From Streptomyces sp. HD (GTDB taxonomy: Bacteria > Actinomycetota > Actinomycetes > Streptomycetales > Streptomycetaceae): a DNA stretch of 64,000 nucleotides. The DNA lies in the NCBI RefSeq assembly GCF_028369295.1, contig NZ_JAQMYP010000038.1, forward strand, positions 1 through 64,000. The letters run 5' to 3'. The notes below the pieces were generated by a model. That model saw only the letters and a program-made list of their open reading frames with translations, was not told where the DNA came from and did no database searches. The translations under genes and the position numbers were made by a program. Below are positions 25,819 through 34,452 of the stretch, in pieces. Within the stretch, counting starts at the first letter, position 1. Each line of letters opens with the position of its first letter.

Positions 25819-26241
25819 ATGTACGAACCGATCCGCACCAAGTCGGTCCACACCACGATGGCCGGCACCACGTCCGACTTCCCGCACCGGTCGCGTGAGG
25901 AGGAGCTGGACATCCAGCTCGCCGGGCACCTCGCGGCGCTGCTCGCCGTGACGGACGAGCTCCGGGCGACGGCACCCTCAGAGGACCTGGACAGCGCGGC
26001 CGAGCGGCTCGCGGGCCAGGTGGCTCGACTGCGGGAAGGAAGCAAGCCGGCCCGCGCGGGTGCCTCCGGCGGTGAGGCGAGGGTTGCCGCGCTGCATCGT
26101 CGGGCGCATGCCCTTGCTGGGCGGGCGCTGGTTGTTGCCGCGTCGCGCGCCGACACCGCTGCGGCGATTCTCGCCGCTCAGCGGATGGATGCGCATGCTG
26201 CTGCGCAGGCTGAGCCGCAGGAACTCACCGGCGTCGGCTGA
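25819..26241 (+). CDS. Small helical protein of unknown function
   Basis: The 140-residue protein starts after a strong AGGAGG. It is almost all alpha-helical and Ala-rich (LDIQLAGHLAALLAVTDELRA, LDSAAERLAGQVARLREG, VAALHRRAHALAGRALVVAASRADTAAAILAAQRMDAHAA), with heptad-like spacing that suggests a coiled coil or helical bundle. No membrane helix or export signal. I do not recognise the family. The upstream palindrome indicates specific regulation. Confidence 0.75.
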   Translation: MYEPIRTKSVHTTMAGTTSDFPHRSREEELDIQLAGHLAALLAVTDELRATAPSEDLDSAAERLAGQVARLREGSKPARAGASGGEARVAALHRRAHALAGRALVVAASRADTAAAILAAQRMDAHAAAQAEPQELTGVG

Positions 26242-26379
26242 CCCCCTGATCGGCCCCGGTCCGCGTGCACCCGCAGCGACGCGCGGACCGGGTGCCACAG
26301 CACTGCGTTGACTTCGGCCGACTTTCGCCTTCGCCGTTGGGGTGGCCGTCGTGGCACGGCCGCCGGTCCGTTGCGGCTT

Positions 26380-26406
26380 GTCGCGCAGTTCCCCGCGCCC
26401 TTGAAG
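26380..26406. repeat. Dispersed GC-rich repeat fragment
   Basis: GTCGCGCAGTTCCCCGCGCC-CTTGAAG matches the arm of the dispersed repeat family that also appears (reverse complemented, as GGGGAACTGCG) near 38329 next to copy 3. It lies between the small helical gene and the convergent S41 protease gene. Confidence 0.6.
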
Positions 26407-26425
26407 AGATCTCCGCGGTGCTTGG

Positions 26426-27493
26426 TCAGACACCATCACGTTTGTTGGCAGGCGGCTTGCTTGAGCAGCCAGTTCTGGGCCCTGCTTTCAGGACTTCGTC
26501 CCGGTTACGTGCCACCGGGCGTGGGTCCTTCACGATCTCTTCATCCGGTGGGATCGCTGCATCATATGTACGGCCCGTTCGGTCCGCGTCCCTGACTTCC
26601 GTGAGGATCAGCATGGCACCGTCGGACAGGCGGTACGCCTTGTTTCCTGTGGGGACACCGTAGGTACGTTCGCCGAAGAAACGGGTGTCTTGCCGCCCGC
26701 GGAAGGCCACCACGACCGCTTCGCCCGCACTGGCTGTTCGCTTGCCGATCAGGACGGCGACGGGTGGGGTGCTCCTGGCGATGGGGTGAGTGTCGCCCCA
26801 GCCGGCCGACTTGCCGTCTGCATAGGGGGCACCGTTCTTGATCGACCAAATGGACTTCTTGCCATCGGCATCCACGAACATGCCGACCTTGCCATCGCCC
26901 AGGATGGGCCCGACGGCGGCCAGCATCGGCCACATGTTGCCGCCCGTATTCGAGCGCAGATCCACCACCCAGCCGCAGGCCCCAGACGCGTCTGCCTTCG
27001 CCACGGCATCGCGGCCTTGCTCTACGTACTCTTCGTACGTCTTCTGAGGTCCCTGCACTCCGGGGAGAGAAATGTACCCGAGGCCGTTCTTCAGTGAACG
27101 GCCATGCAGGCCATCAAGAGGGACCGCGGAGGATCCAAGATTCTCCTTGGCTTGCTCCGGCTCCCAGAAGGTGCTGTGCCCGTCGCCCAGGGCTTGTAAT
27201 GCCGAGCCGATCGCCCCGTAGGTGTCCTCTGGCTTCTGTGCACCGCGTGCCTGCGAGAACGCCTTGCTACGCACGTCCGCCCAGTCAAGCTGGTGCCGAA
27301 GAAGAGAGTGTTCTCCCATGATGCTCAGGGCTTTCGACAGATACGTCCGCGCTTTGGGCGCCATGTCGTTGCCTGATGAATCCTGCGAATGGCTCGTGCA
27401 TCCTGTCGCTGCGACGACTCCAACCAGCCCAGCGCAGGCCGACATACGCAGTGACCGTCCCCGCCCCACCCATCCCCCAGCCCCTTGGTGCAA
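26426..27493 (-). CDS. S41-family (tail-specific type) lipoprotein peptidase
   Basis: The 355-residue protein has a lipobox VVAATGC (Cys32) after a hydrophobic stretch, so it should be exported and lipid-anchored. Residues about 130-330 are an S41 peptidase core: LGYISLPGVQ, GWVVDLRSNTGGNMWPMLAAVGP, VAVLIGKRTASAGEAVVVAF with nucleophile Ser255, and FFGERTYGVPTG. The N-terminal region (HQLDWADVRSKAF, LQALGDGHSTFW) is the usual S41 helical cap, and no PDZ domain is seen. Codon use is less GC-biased than in neighbouring genes (many NNT/NNA codons), as is the sequence on both sides to about 27630, which hints at more recent acquisition. The start could also be the Met at residue 17. Confidence 0.88.
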   Translation of the reverse strand: MHQGAGGWVGRGRSLRMSACAGLVGVVAATGCTSHSQDSSGNDMAPKARTYLSKALSIMGEHSLLRHQLDWADVRSKAFSQARGAQKPEDTYGAIGSALQALGDGHSTFWEPEQAKENLGSSAVPLDGLHGRSLKNGLGYISLPGVQGPQKTYEEYVEQGRDAVAKADASGACGWVVDLRSNTGGNMWPMLAAVGPILGDGKVGMFVDADGKKSIWSIKNGAPYADGKSAGWGDTHPIARSTPPVAVLIGKRTASAGEAVVVAFRGRQDTRFFGERTYGVPTGNKAYRLSDGAMLILTEVRDADRTGRTYDAAIPPDEEIVKDPRPVARNRDEVLKAGPRTGCSSKPPANKRDGV

Positions 27494-27665
27494 GAAGCAA
27501 CCCTAACGTTGACGATCAGCTGGTGAGCAACTCCCAGATGAGAAACAGGTGCTGAGAGCCAAAGCAGGGCGTTGCCGTTGACCGTGTTGTAACGGGACCG
27601 GTGCGACACCTCCCGTTCATCCCTTTCGCCGGGGAATGTTGGATTCCGGGAGCACTCTCCCCGGC

Positions 27666-28730
27666 GTGAGACGTATCGCAGGGATCGTCCTCGCGGTGTT
27701 GCTGATCGGTGGCGTGGTGGTTGCCGTCGTGGCGGGCCGTGGTGATGAGGACAAGGGCACGGCAACGAAGACCGTGCGGATGGTGATCGGGTCCGAGAAG
27801 GCGGAGTTCTTCGCGGATGCCGACGTGGTGAAGGCCCTGGCCGCCAAGGGCTACACCGTGAAGGCCGAGACCTCAGGGTCCTGGGCCATGGAGGGGCTGC
27901 ACCTCAAGGGGTACGACCTCGCGCTGCCGTCGAGTCAGGCGCCGGCCCGTGAACTCGCCGCGAAGTACCAGGTGACGGGGACACTCCCCCGCCCCTTCTA
28001 CTCGCCCCTCGTCGTCGTGGCGCACAAGAACGCCGCCGAGGTGCTCGCGGCCAACGGGCTCGCCACGCTGGACACCGGACACCGCGGCACGTTCGAGATG
28101 GCCGCGTATCTGGACGCCGCCCGCGCCGACCGCACCTGGCAGCAGCTCAAGGGGGCTGGCAAGTACGGGGAGTTGACGGGAACGCTCTTCCTGTCCAGCA
28201 CCGACCCCGAGACCTCCAACTCCGGCGCCCTCTATCTGGCCGCCGCCTCCTACGTCGAGAACGGCGGCAAGGTCGTCGCCGGTGAGAAGGAGATGGACCG
28301 CACCGCGCCCCTGCTGCACAAACTGGTCGGTGTGCAGGGCGCGCAGCAGTCCAGCAGTGACGCCGTGTTCCGGGACTTCGTCAGCGGGGCCGGCAATCCG
28401 CTGGTCGTGGTCTACGAGTCCCAGGTCGCCTCCCTGCTGGCGGAGGGGCAGCAGCCCGACGACCTGGTCGTCCTCTACCCGGACACCACGGTGAACAGCG
28501 ACCACACCGTCGTACCGCTCACCGAGAACGGCGAGGCCGTCGCCGCCCTCCTCACCGAGGACCCGCGGCTGCGTGAGCTGGAGGCGCGGCACGGGTTCCG
28601 GCCGCAGGGCCAGGACTCCGAGTTCGCCTCGGACACGACCTATCTGAAGCAGGAACTGACCGGCGTCCACCAGGCGGCCGTGCCCACCTCCAAGGTGCTG
28701 CACGAACTGGCCCGACGGGCGCGCGGATAA
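27666..28730 (+). CDS. Membrane-anchored solute-binding-like protein of a TelA/VWA operon
   Basis: From the GTG at 27666 it has 354 residues (an ATG at 27636 is the alternative). A basic start and one hydrophobic segment (RRIAGIVLAVLLIGGVVVAVVAG) are followed by a Gly/Asp/Lys linker and a periplasmic-binding-protein type 2 fold: TVRMVIGSEKAEFFADADVVKALAAKGYTVKAETSGS, GYDLALPSSQ, FYSPLVVVAHKNAAEVLAANG, STDPETSNSGALYLA. The motif with NSG after ST-P is the ligand-loop pattern of molybdate/sulfate-type binding proteins. No permease or ATPase is nearby, so it probably senses or presents a ligand and does not feed an ABC transporter. It is followed after 15 bases by telA. Confidence 0.85.
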   Translation: MRRIAGIVLAVLLIGGVVVAVVAGRGDEDKGTATKTVRMVIGSEKAEFFADADVVKALAAKGYTVKAETSGSWAMEGLHLKGYDLALPSSQAPARELAAKYQVTGTLPRPFYSPLVVVAHKNAAEVLAANGLATLDTGHRGTFEMAAYLDAARADRTWQQLKGAGKYGELTGTLFLSSTDPETSNSGALYLAAASYVENGGKVVAGEKEMDRTAPLLHKLVGVQGAQQSSSDAVFRDFVSGAGNPLVVVYESQVASLLAEGQQPDDLVVLYPDTTVNSDHTVVPLTENGEAVAALLTEDPRLRELEARHGFRPQGQDSEFASDTTYLKQELTGVHQAAVPTSKVLHELARRARG

Positions 28731-28745
28731 GGGGGGCACCAGCAC

Positions 28746-29921
28746 ATGACCAGCAACGACAACGACGACACCTTCGTCCTCACGCCGCCCGAGCCCGTGG
28801 CCGCCGTGCCGCGGGAGAAGGCCGGCGGACTCGTCCCGGTCGACGACGGCGTCCGTACGGAGATGAGTAACAAGGCCTCCGCCTATGTCGAGGTGCTCGC
28901 GGGGCTCGACGCCCGCTCCCCCGAGTTCGCCGGCAAGGTCGGTGAGATCACCGCGCTGGGCGCCGGTGAGATGCGGACCGCCGCCGCCCAGTCCAACCGG
29001 ATGCTGGAGCGCACCGTCCGCAGCCTGCCCGACAAGGGCGGGGACGCCCAGTCGCAGGTCGCCGGATCGCTGGTGGAACTGCGCCGGGTGGTCGAGGACC
29101 TCGACCCGCGCGATCTGCCCGCGTCCAAGGGGCGCAAGTTCCTGTCCCGGCTGCCCGGTGGCAACAAGCTGCGCGACCACGTCGCCAAGTACGCCTCCGC
29201 GCAGGGCACCCTGAACAAGATCGTGGGGTCGCTGCGGGGCGGGCAGGACGAGCTGCGGCGGGACAACGCGGCACTGCAGACGGAGCGGGTGCGGCTCTGG
29301 GAGACCATGGGCAAGCTTCAGGAGTACGTCGTGCTGACGGCGGCCCTGGACACGGCCGTCGAGCAGCACATCACTCGGGTCACCGACCCCCAGCAGGGCG
29401 ACGTTCTGCGGGCCGACATCCTCTTTCCCGTCCGGCAGAAGCACCAGGACCTGCTCACCCAGCTCGCGGTGTGCGCGCAGGGATACCTCGCCATGGATGT
29501 CGTACGGCGCAACAACGACGAGCTGATCAAGGGCGTCGACCGGGCCGCGACCACGACCGTCTCGGCGCTGCGGATCTCCGTGATGCTGGCCTCGGCGCTC
29601 GAAAACCAGAAGAAGGTCGTCGAGCAGGTCAACGCCCTGCGCGGGACCACCGAGGAGCTGATCCGGGGCAACGCCGAGATGCTCGCCACGCAGAGCGGCG
29701 AGATCCAGCGCATCGCCGCCGACCCGGCGGTGGGAGCGGAGACCCTGCGCAGCGCCTTCCAGCAGATCTACCGCACCCTCGACGCCATCGACTCCTACAA
29801 GGTCCAGGCGACCGAGGCGATGGCCGCGACGGTGGAGAACCTGACCGCCGAACTGCAGCAGGCGAGCGGCTACCTGGAGCGCAGCCGTTCGCAGGGCGCG
29901 CTGGAGGGTGGGCTCGGATGA
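28746..29921 (+). CDS. TelA/KlaA-type toxic anion resistance protein
   Basis: The 391-residue soluble protein is almost fully alpha-helical with long coiled-coil stretches. It fits the TelA family (tellurite and other toxic anion resistance): LPGGNKLRDHVAKYASAQGTLNKIVGSLRGGQDELRRDNAALQTERVRLWETMGKLQEYV, DILFPVRQKHQDLLTQLAVCAQGYLAMDVVRRNNDELIKGVDRA, and SALRISVMLASALENQKKVVEQVNALRGTTEELI. No export signal. TelA proteins occur in stress-response modules with TerD- and VWA-type proteins, but the biochemical role is unresolved. Its stop overlaps the next start as ATGA. Confidence 0.93.
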   Translation: MTSNDNDDTFVLTPPEPVAAVPREKAGGLVPVDDGVRTEMSNKASAYVEVLAGLDARSPEFAGKVGEITALGAGEMRTAAAQSNRMLERTVRSLPDKGGDAQSQVAGSLVELRRVVEDLDPRDLPASKGRKFLSRLPGGNKLRDHVAKYASAQGTLNKIVGSLRGGQDELRRDNAALQTERVRLWETMGKLQEYVVLTAALDTAVEQHITRVTDPQQGDVLRADILFPVRQKHQDLLTQLAVCAQGYLAMDVVRRNNDELIKGVDRAATTTVSALRISVMLASALENQKKVVEQVNALRGTTEELIRGNAEMLATQSGEIQRIAADPAVGAETLRSAFQQIYRTLDAIDSYKVQATEAMAATVENLTAELQQASGYLERSRSQGALEGGLG

Positions 29922-31456
29922 GAGCACGGCTTCTCGCCTCCGCGCTCGCCGCGGTGGGCCTGCTGACCGCCTGCACCTCGCAGCACACGACCGACAAGCC
30001 GGAGAACGGCCCACAGCCGGGCACCCTCCGAGTCCTCGCCTCCAGCGAGCTCAGCGACATGACCCCCGTGTTCGACCGGATCGCCGACGACACCGGCATC
30101 AAGGTCCGGCCCACCTACATGGGCACCCTCGACGCCGTGGAACTGCTGGCCAAGGGCAAGGCGGACGGGCAGTACGACGCGCTGTGGCTGTCCTCCAACG
30201 ACTATCTGCGGCTACGGCCGGAAGCGGCGAGGAAGGTTGTGTCGGAGACGCCGGTGATGTCGAGCCCGGTCGCCATCGGGGTAAGGACCACGGCCCTCGG
30301 CACACTGGGCTGGAAGCCGGACGCCGTCACCTGGTCGCAGATCGAGCAGGCCGTCCAGGACGGCAGGCTCGCCTACGGCATGACCGACCCGGCCCGCTCC
30401 AACTCCGGCTTCGCCACCCTCGTCTCCGTCGCCTCGGCCCTTTCCGGCGCCCAGTCCGCGCTCACCGACGCCGACGTCGCCGAGGCCACGCCCCGTCTCA
30501 AGGAGTTCTTCAAGGGGCAGAAGCTGACGTCGGGTTCGTCGGGCTGGCTGGCGACCGCCTACAGGCGACGCGGGAACGTCGACGCGCTGCTCAACTACGA
30601 GTCCGTCCTCAAGGGCATACCGGGCCTGACCGTGATCCGCCCCAAGGACGGCGTCGTCACCGCCGACTACCCGCTCTCCTCCCTCGCCTCCACCGACGCC
30701 ACCACCCGCGAGGACGTCCGCCGGGTCACCGAGGCCCTGCGCACCGACGGCCTGCAGCGGCTGATCACCGAGCGCACCCGTCGCCGCCCCGTCGTCCCCT
30801 CCGTGCGGCCCGCGTCCGGCCTCGACGACAGCCGACGGCGCGAACTGCCCTTCCCGGGCAGTCGTTCCGTCGCCGACGGCCTGCTCGACTCGTACGAGAA
30901 CGAGCTGCGCCGCCCGTCCAGGACCGTCTACGTCCTCGACACCTCCGGCTCGATGGAGGGCGACCGCCTGGAGCAGCTGAAGCAGTCGCTCACCGACCTC
31001 ACCGGCGACTTCCGCGAGCGCGAGGAGGTCACGCTGATGCCCTTCGGGTCGGGCGTGAAGAGCGTGCGCACCCATGTCGTGGAGCCGGCCGACCCGAAGT
31101 CCGGGCCGGACGGGATCCGCAAGGACACCGAGGCACTGTCCGCCGAGGGTGACACCGCGATCTACACCTCGCTGGAGAAGGCGTACGACCATCTCGGCAC
31201 CGGACGGGACACCTTCACGTCGATCGTGCTGATGACGGACGGCGAGAACACCGCCGGCGCCGATTCCGCCGACTTCCACGCCTTCTACGTCGGACTGGAC
31301 CGCGACCGGCGGGCGACGCCCGTCTTCCCCATCCTCTTCGGCGACTCCAGCAGGTCCGAGCTGGAGAACATCGCCGAGCTGACCGGCGGCCGTCTCTTCG
31401 ACGCCCGGGAGGGCTCGCTGGACGGTGCCTTCGAGGAGATCCGTGGCTACCAGTAG
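29918..31456 (+). CDS. Lipoprotein fusing a solute-binding domain to a von Willebrand factor A domain
   Basis: The 512-residue protein has a lipobox LLTAC with Cys19. Residues about 35-290 form a type 2 solute-binding domain related to that of the first gene (TLRVLASSELSDMTPVFDRIADDTGIKV, GQYDALWLSSNDYL, MTDPARSNSGFATLV). Residues about 330-510 form a VWA domain with an intact MIDAS: DTSGS (341-345), the Thr/Asp region and LMTDGEN (438-443). VWA domains with MIDAS bind partners through a divalent metal, so this is likely an outer-face ligand-sensing and adhesion-like adaptor. The fusion is uncommon outside actinobacterial Ter/TelA-type operons. ATGA coupling upstream and a 14-base overlap downstream bind it into the operon. 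Confidence 0.9.
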   Translation: MRARLLASALAAVGLLTACTSQHTTDKPENGPQPGTLRVLASSELSDMTPVFDRIADDTGIKVRPTYMGTLDAVELLAKGKADGQYDALWLSSNDYLRLRPEAARKVVSETPVMSSPVAIGVRTTALGTLGWKPDAVTWSQIEQAVQDGRLAYGMTDPARSNSGFATLVSVASALSGAQSALTDADVAEATPRLKEFFKGQKLTSGSSGWLATAYRRRGNVDALLNYESVLKGIPGLTVIRPKDGVVTADYPLSSLASTDATTREDVRRVTEALRTDGLQRLITERTRRRPVVPSVRPASGLDDSRRRELPFPGSRSVADGLLDSYENELRRPSRTVYVLDTSGSMEGDRLEQLKQSLTDLTGDFREREEVTLMPFGSGVKSVRTHVVEPADPKSGPDGIRKDTEALSAEGDTAIYTSLEKAYDHLGTGRDTFTSIVLMTDGENTAGADSADFHAFYVGLDRDRRATPVFPILFGDSSRSELENIAELTGGRLFDAREGSLDGAFEEIRGYQ

Positions 31457-32045
31457 GGCAGTGGCGTACCTGGAGTCCCGCAAGAACATCGCCGGGAGCG
31501 CCTGCGGGCTGGTCGGCGTGGTGCTGACCTTCACGGGGGTGGCGGGACCGTACTGGCCCGTCGTGGTCGCCGGGCTCTACGGCGCGGGCGCGCTGATCGC
31601 CCCGCCGGAGCGGCCCGCGCCGCCCGACTTCCCGGACCCGTCGGCCCAACTGGACGAACTGCGCGGCGACTTCGAGAAGCTGAGCGGCTACCTGACGGAC
31701 GTCGAGCTGTCGGTCACGGCCGCGACCCGGCTGCGTGAACTCACCGAGCTGCTGGGCGCGCTGCTCGACAGGGGCTGGGTGGCCGAACTGCTCGCACATG
31801 ATCCGGAGGGCGTGCACGTCCTCTCCCGGATCGTGCGGCGCGATCTTCCCGAGGCCGTCGACAGCTTCGTACGGACCCGGTGGTGGACACGGATGTCGCC
31901 GGGCACCGAGTCACCGGAGCTGCATCTGGAGCGGCAGCTGGGCTTGCTGAAGAAGGGGGCGGAGAGCCTGGCGGCGGCGTTGCGAGAGACGGAGGCAAGG
32001 CGCCAGGAGTCGCATACGCGGTACTTGGAAGACCGCTCGCAGTAG
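31443..32045 (+). CDS. Small membrane protein, last gene of TelA/VWA operon
   Basis: The 200-residue protein starts at a GTG overlapping the VWA gene, with GAGGAG six bases upstream. Two adjacent hydrophobic segments near residues 14-55 (IAGSACGLVGVVLTFTGVAGPYWPVVVAGLYGAGALI) form a hairpin. A cytoplasmic helical domain follows (LDELRGDFEKLSGYLTDVELSVTAATRLRELTELLGALLDRGW) and ends in a charged coiled coil (GLLKKGAESLAAALRETEARRQE). No recognised enzymatic motif. It could connect the membrane-bound outer proteins with cytoplasmic TelA, which is inference from topology and operon membership. Confidence 0.82.
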   Translation: MATSRAVAYLESRKNIAGSACGLVGVVLTFTGVAGPYWPVVVAGLYGAGALIAPPERPAPPDFPDPSAQLDELRGDFEKLSGYLTDVELSVTAATRLRELTELLGALLDRGWVAELLAHDPEGVHVLSRIVRRDLPEAVDSFVRTRWWTRMSPGTESPELHLERQLGLLKKGAESLAAALRETEARRQESHTRYLEDRSQ

Positions 32046-32101
32046 CGCCCCGTAAGGGGCGCGGGGCTGTATCGATATGCGGCTCCGCCGCGCGGGCGCG
32101 A
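32046..32101. repeat. Dispersed GC-rich repeat, copy 2 (forward)
   Basis: A short hairpin CGCCCCGTAAGGGGCG (32046-32061) leads into the 47-bp element (32055-32101) that recurs exactly, in reverse orientation, at 38353-38399. It follows the TelA/VWA operon by one base and may also act as its transcription end. Confidence 0.92.
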
Positions 32102-32230
32102 TCAACCACAACGGCGCCGCACCCGAACATGGCGAAGGCCTGCCGCCGTCACCCCCGTCGGGGCGGACGGAGTCAACGGACGGCAGGCCACAACCACGCA
32201 CGCCTTTGTACGCGGCTTCGCCGTACCGCA

Positions 32231-32280
32231 CCGCGGCCGGCCGTGACGATCACTGGTCAGGGCATCCCAACCGGCCGCGG
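32231..32280 (-). terminator. Hairpin downstream of pckA
   Basis: CCGCGGCCGG (32231-32240) and CCGGCCGCGG (32271-32280) form a perfect 10-base stem with a 30-base loop, beginning 17 bases after the pckA stop. A further 9-base inverted repeat (GGCCTGCCG / CGGCAGGCC, 32137-32145 and 32181-32189) lies beyond. Neither has a T-run, which is common for Streptomyces terminators. This region separates two convergent transcripts. Confidence 0.5.
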
Positions 32281-32296
32281 AGTTCACATCAGGGCA

Positions 32297-34117
32297 TCAG
32301 CCCAGGCGCTGCACCAGCGCGTTGTACTCGTCCCACAGCTCCTTCGGCGTGTGGTCGCCGAAGGTGTTGAGGTGGTCGGGGACGAGCGCCGCCTCCTCGC
32401 GCCAGATGTCCTTGTCGACGGTGAGCAGGAAGTCGAGGTCGGACTCGGCCAGTTCGAGGCCGTTGGTGTCCAGCGCGCCCTTGGCCGGCAGGATGCCGAT
32501 CGGGGTCTCGACGCCCTCGGCCTTGCCGTCGAGGCGCTCGACGATCCACTTCAGGACACGGCTGTTCTCACCGAAGCCGGGCCAGACGAACTTGCCCTCG
32601 TCGTTCTTGCGGAACCAGTTGACGTAGTAGATCTTCGGCAGCTTGGCCTGGTCCTTGCCCTGCGCGACCTCGACCCAGTGGGCCATGTAGTCGCCCATGT
32701 TGTAGCCGCAGAACGGCAGCATGGCGAACGGGTCGCGGCGCAGCTCACCGACCTTGCCCTCGGCGGCGGCGGTCTTCTCGGAGGCCACGTTGGCGCCGAG
32801 GAACACACCGTGGTTCCAGTCGAAGGACTCCGTCACCAGCGGTACGGCGGTGGCGCGGCGGCCACCGAAGAGGATCGCGGAGATCGGCACGCCCTTGGGG
32901 TCCTCCCACTCCGGCGCGATGATCGGGCACTGCGAGGCCGGGACGGTGAAGCGGGCGTTGGGGTGGGCGGCCGGGACGTCGGCGGACGGCGTCCAGTCGT
33001 TGCCCTTCCAGTCGGTGAGGTGGGCCGGGGTCTCCTCCGTCATGCCCTCCCACCAGATGTCGTTGTCGTCGGTGAGGGCGACGTTGGTGAAGACCGAGTT
33101 GCCCCACAGGGTCTTCATCGCGTTGGCGTTGGTGTGCTCACCTGTGCCGGGCGCGACGCCGAAGAAGCCGGCCTCGGGGTTGATGGCGTACAGGCGGCCG
33201 TCCTCGCCGAAGCGCATCCAGGCGATGTCGTCGCCGATCGTCTCGACCGTCCAGCCGGAGATGGTGGGCTCCAGCATGGCGAGGTTGGTCTTGCCGCACG
33301 CGGAGGGGAAGGCCGCCGCCACGTACTTGGACTCGCCCTGCGGGGGCGTGAGCTTCAGGATCAGCATGTGCTCGGCCAGCCAGCCCTCGTCGCGCGCCAT
33401 CACCGACGCGATGCGCAGGGCGTAGCACTTCTTGCCGAGCAGGGCGTTGCCGCCGTAGCCGGAGCCGTAGGACCAGATCTCGCGGGACTCCGGGAAGTGG
33501 GAGATGTACTTGGTCTGGTTGCAGGGCCACGGGACGTCCGCCTCGCCGGCCTCCAGCGGGGCGCCGACGGAGTGCACGGCCTTCACGAAGAAGCCGTCGT
33601 CACCGAGTTCGTCGAGGACGGCCTGACCCATGCGGGTCATGGTGCGCATCGAGACGGCGACGTACGCCGAGTCGGTGATCTCCACGCCGATCGCGGAGAG
33701 CTTGGAGCCGAGCGGGCCCATGCAGAACGGGACGACGTACATCGTCCGGCCGCGCATCGAGCCGCGGAAGACGCCCTTGTCCCCGGAGAAGACCTCACGC
33801 ATCTCGGCGGGGTCCATCCAGTGGTTCGTCGGGCCCGCGTCCTCCTCCTTCTCGGAGCAGATGAAGGTCCGGTCCTCGACGCGGGCGACGTCGGTCGGGT
33901 CGGAGGCGGCGTAGTACGAGTTGGGGCGCTTGATCGGGTCGAGTTTCCGGAAGGTGCCCTTCGCGACGAGCTCCCCGCACAGGCGCTCGTACTCGGCCTC
34001 GGATCCGTCACACCAGACCACGTTGTCCGGCTGCGTCAGTTCAGCGATCTCGTTGACCCACGAGACCAGTTCCCGGTGGTTGGTGGGGACGGGGGGAGCC
34101 GCGATGTCGCGCGCCAC
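32297..34117 (-). CDS. pckA: Phosphoenolpyruvate carboxykinase (GTP)
   Basis: The 606-residue cytoplasmic gluconeogenic enzyme converts oxaloacetate + GTP to PEP + CO2 + GDP. The GTP-type signature FPSACGKTNLAM is present, with the reactive Cys273 and the P-loop Lys. Other matches are TFICSEKEEDAGPTNHW, YVVPFCMGPLGSKLSAIGVEITDSAYV, WSYGSGYGGNALLGKKCYALRIAS, GDDIAWM, EAGFFGVAPGTG and FGGRRATAVPLV. Length and motif order are standard for the actinobacterial enzyme. The GTG start has AGGAGC upstream. Single gene with a long (335-bp) regulatory region shared with the divergent hemolysin-III gene. Confidence 0.98.
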   Translation of the reverse strand: MARDIAAPPVPTNHRELVSWVNEIAELTQPDNVVWCDGSEAEYERLCGELVAKGTFRKLDPIKRPNSYYAASDPTDVARVEDRTFICSEKEEDAGPTNHWMDPAEMREVFSGDKGVFRGSMRGRTMYVVPFCMGPLGSKLSAIGVEITDSAYVAVSMRTMTRMGQAVLDELGDDGFFVKAVHSVGAPLEAGEADVPWPCNQTKYISHFPESREIWSYGSGYGGNALLGKKCYALRIASVMARDEGWLAEHMLILKLTPPQGESKYVAAAFPSACGKTNLAMLEPTISGWTVETIGDDIAWMRFGEDGRLYAINPEAGFFGVAPGTGEHTNANAMKTLWGNSVFTNVALTDDNDIWWEGMTEETPAHLTDWKGNDWTPSADVPAAHPNARFTVPASQCPIIAPEWEDPKGVPISAILFGGRRATAVPLVTESFDWNHGVFLGANVASEKTAAAEGKVGELRRDPFAMLPFCGYNMGDYMAHWVEVAQGKDQAKLPKIYYVNWFRKNDEGKFVWPGFGENSRVLKWIVERLDGKAEGVETPIGILPAKGALDTNGLELAESDLDFLLTVDKDIWREEAALVPDHLNTFGDHTPKELWDEYNALVQRLG

Positions 34118-34452
34118 GGTTGCTCCTATAGAGAGGGATTTTGTCCTTATATGCCCTTGTATGCCCCGTGGGGGCCGCGACCCGGATGCTTCGTGGACTG
34201 GACCTACAGTCCGGATCTTCCGCGCTCATCCGGTGCCGACCGCACTCATTTGATCATCCGACGCGTCTGCGCATATGTCCAGAGGGCGTCACAGGTGAGC
34301 GGCGTGAGCATCGCCACTCATCCACATGTTTTCGATGCGTCACCATGGCTTCACGCCTGGTGCGCCCACTGCGGGTACCCCCATGAGATGATGGCCACTT
34401 ATAGGCGCTCATCTCGCCGCGCTGATACGTAACTTACGGTTCCGTAGGTACG
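34118..34452. other. 335-bp divergent intergenic region of pckA
   Basis: It is AT-richer than average. Near the pckA side lies TTATATGCCC-TTGTATGCCC, a 10-base imperfect direct repeat (34147-34166). Further on, GGACTG-GACCTA-CAGTCC (34195-34212) is an exact 6-base inverted repeat. On the far side is the TACGG palindrome reported separately. No gene is supported. Confidence 0.55.
34435..34446. promoter_or_regulatory. TACGG-TT-CCGTA palindrome before hemolysin-III gene
   Basis: The exact 5-base inverted repeat with a 2-base centre lies six bases before the ATG at 34453, next to GATACGTAAC, which could serve as a -10 element. Symmetric TTACGG-type sites are commonly bound by TetR-family repressors. 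The regulator is unknown. Confidence 0.45.
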
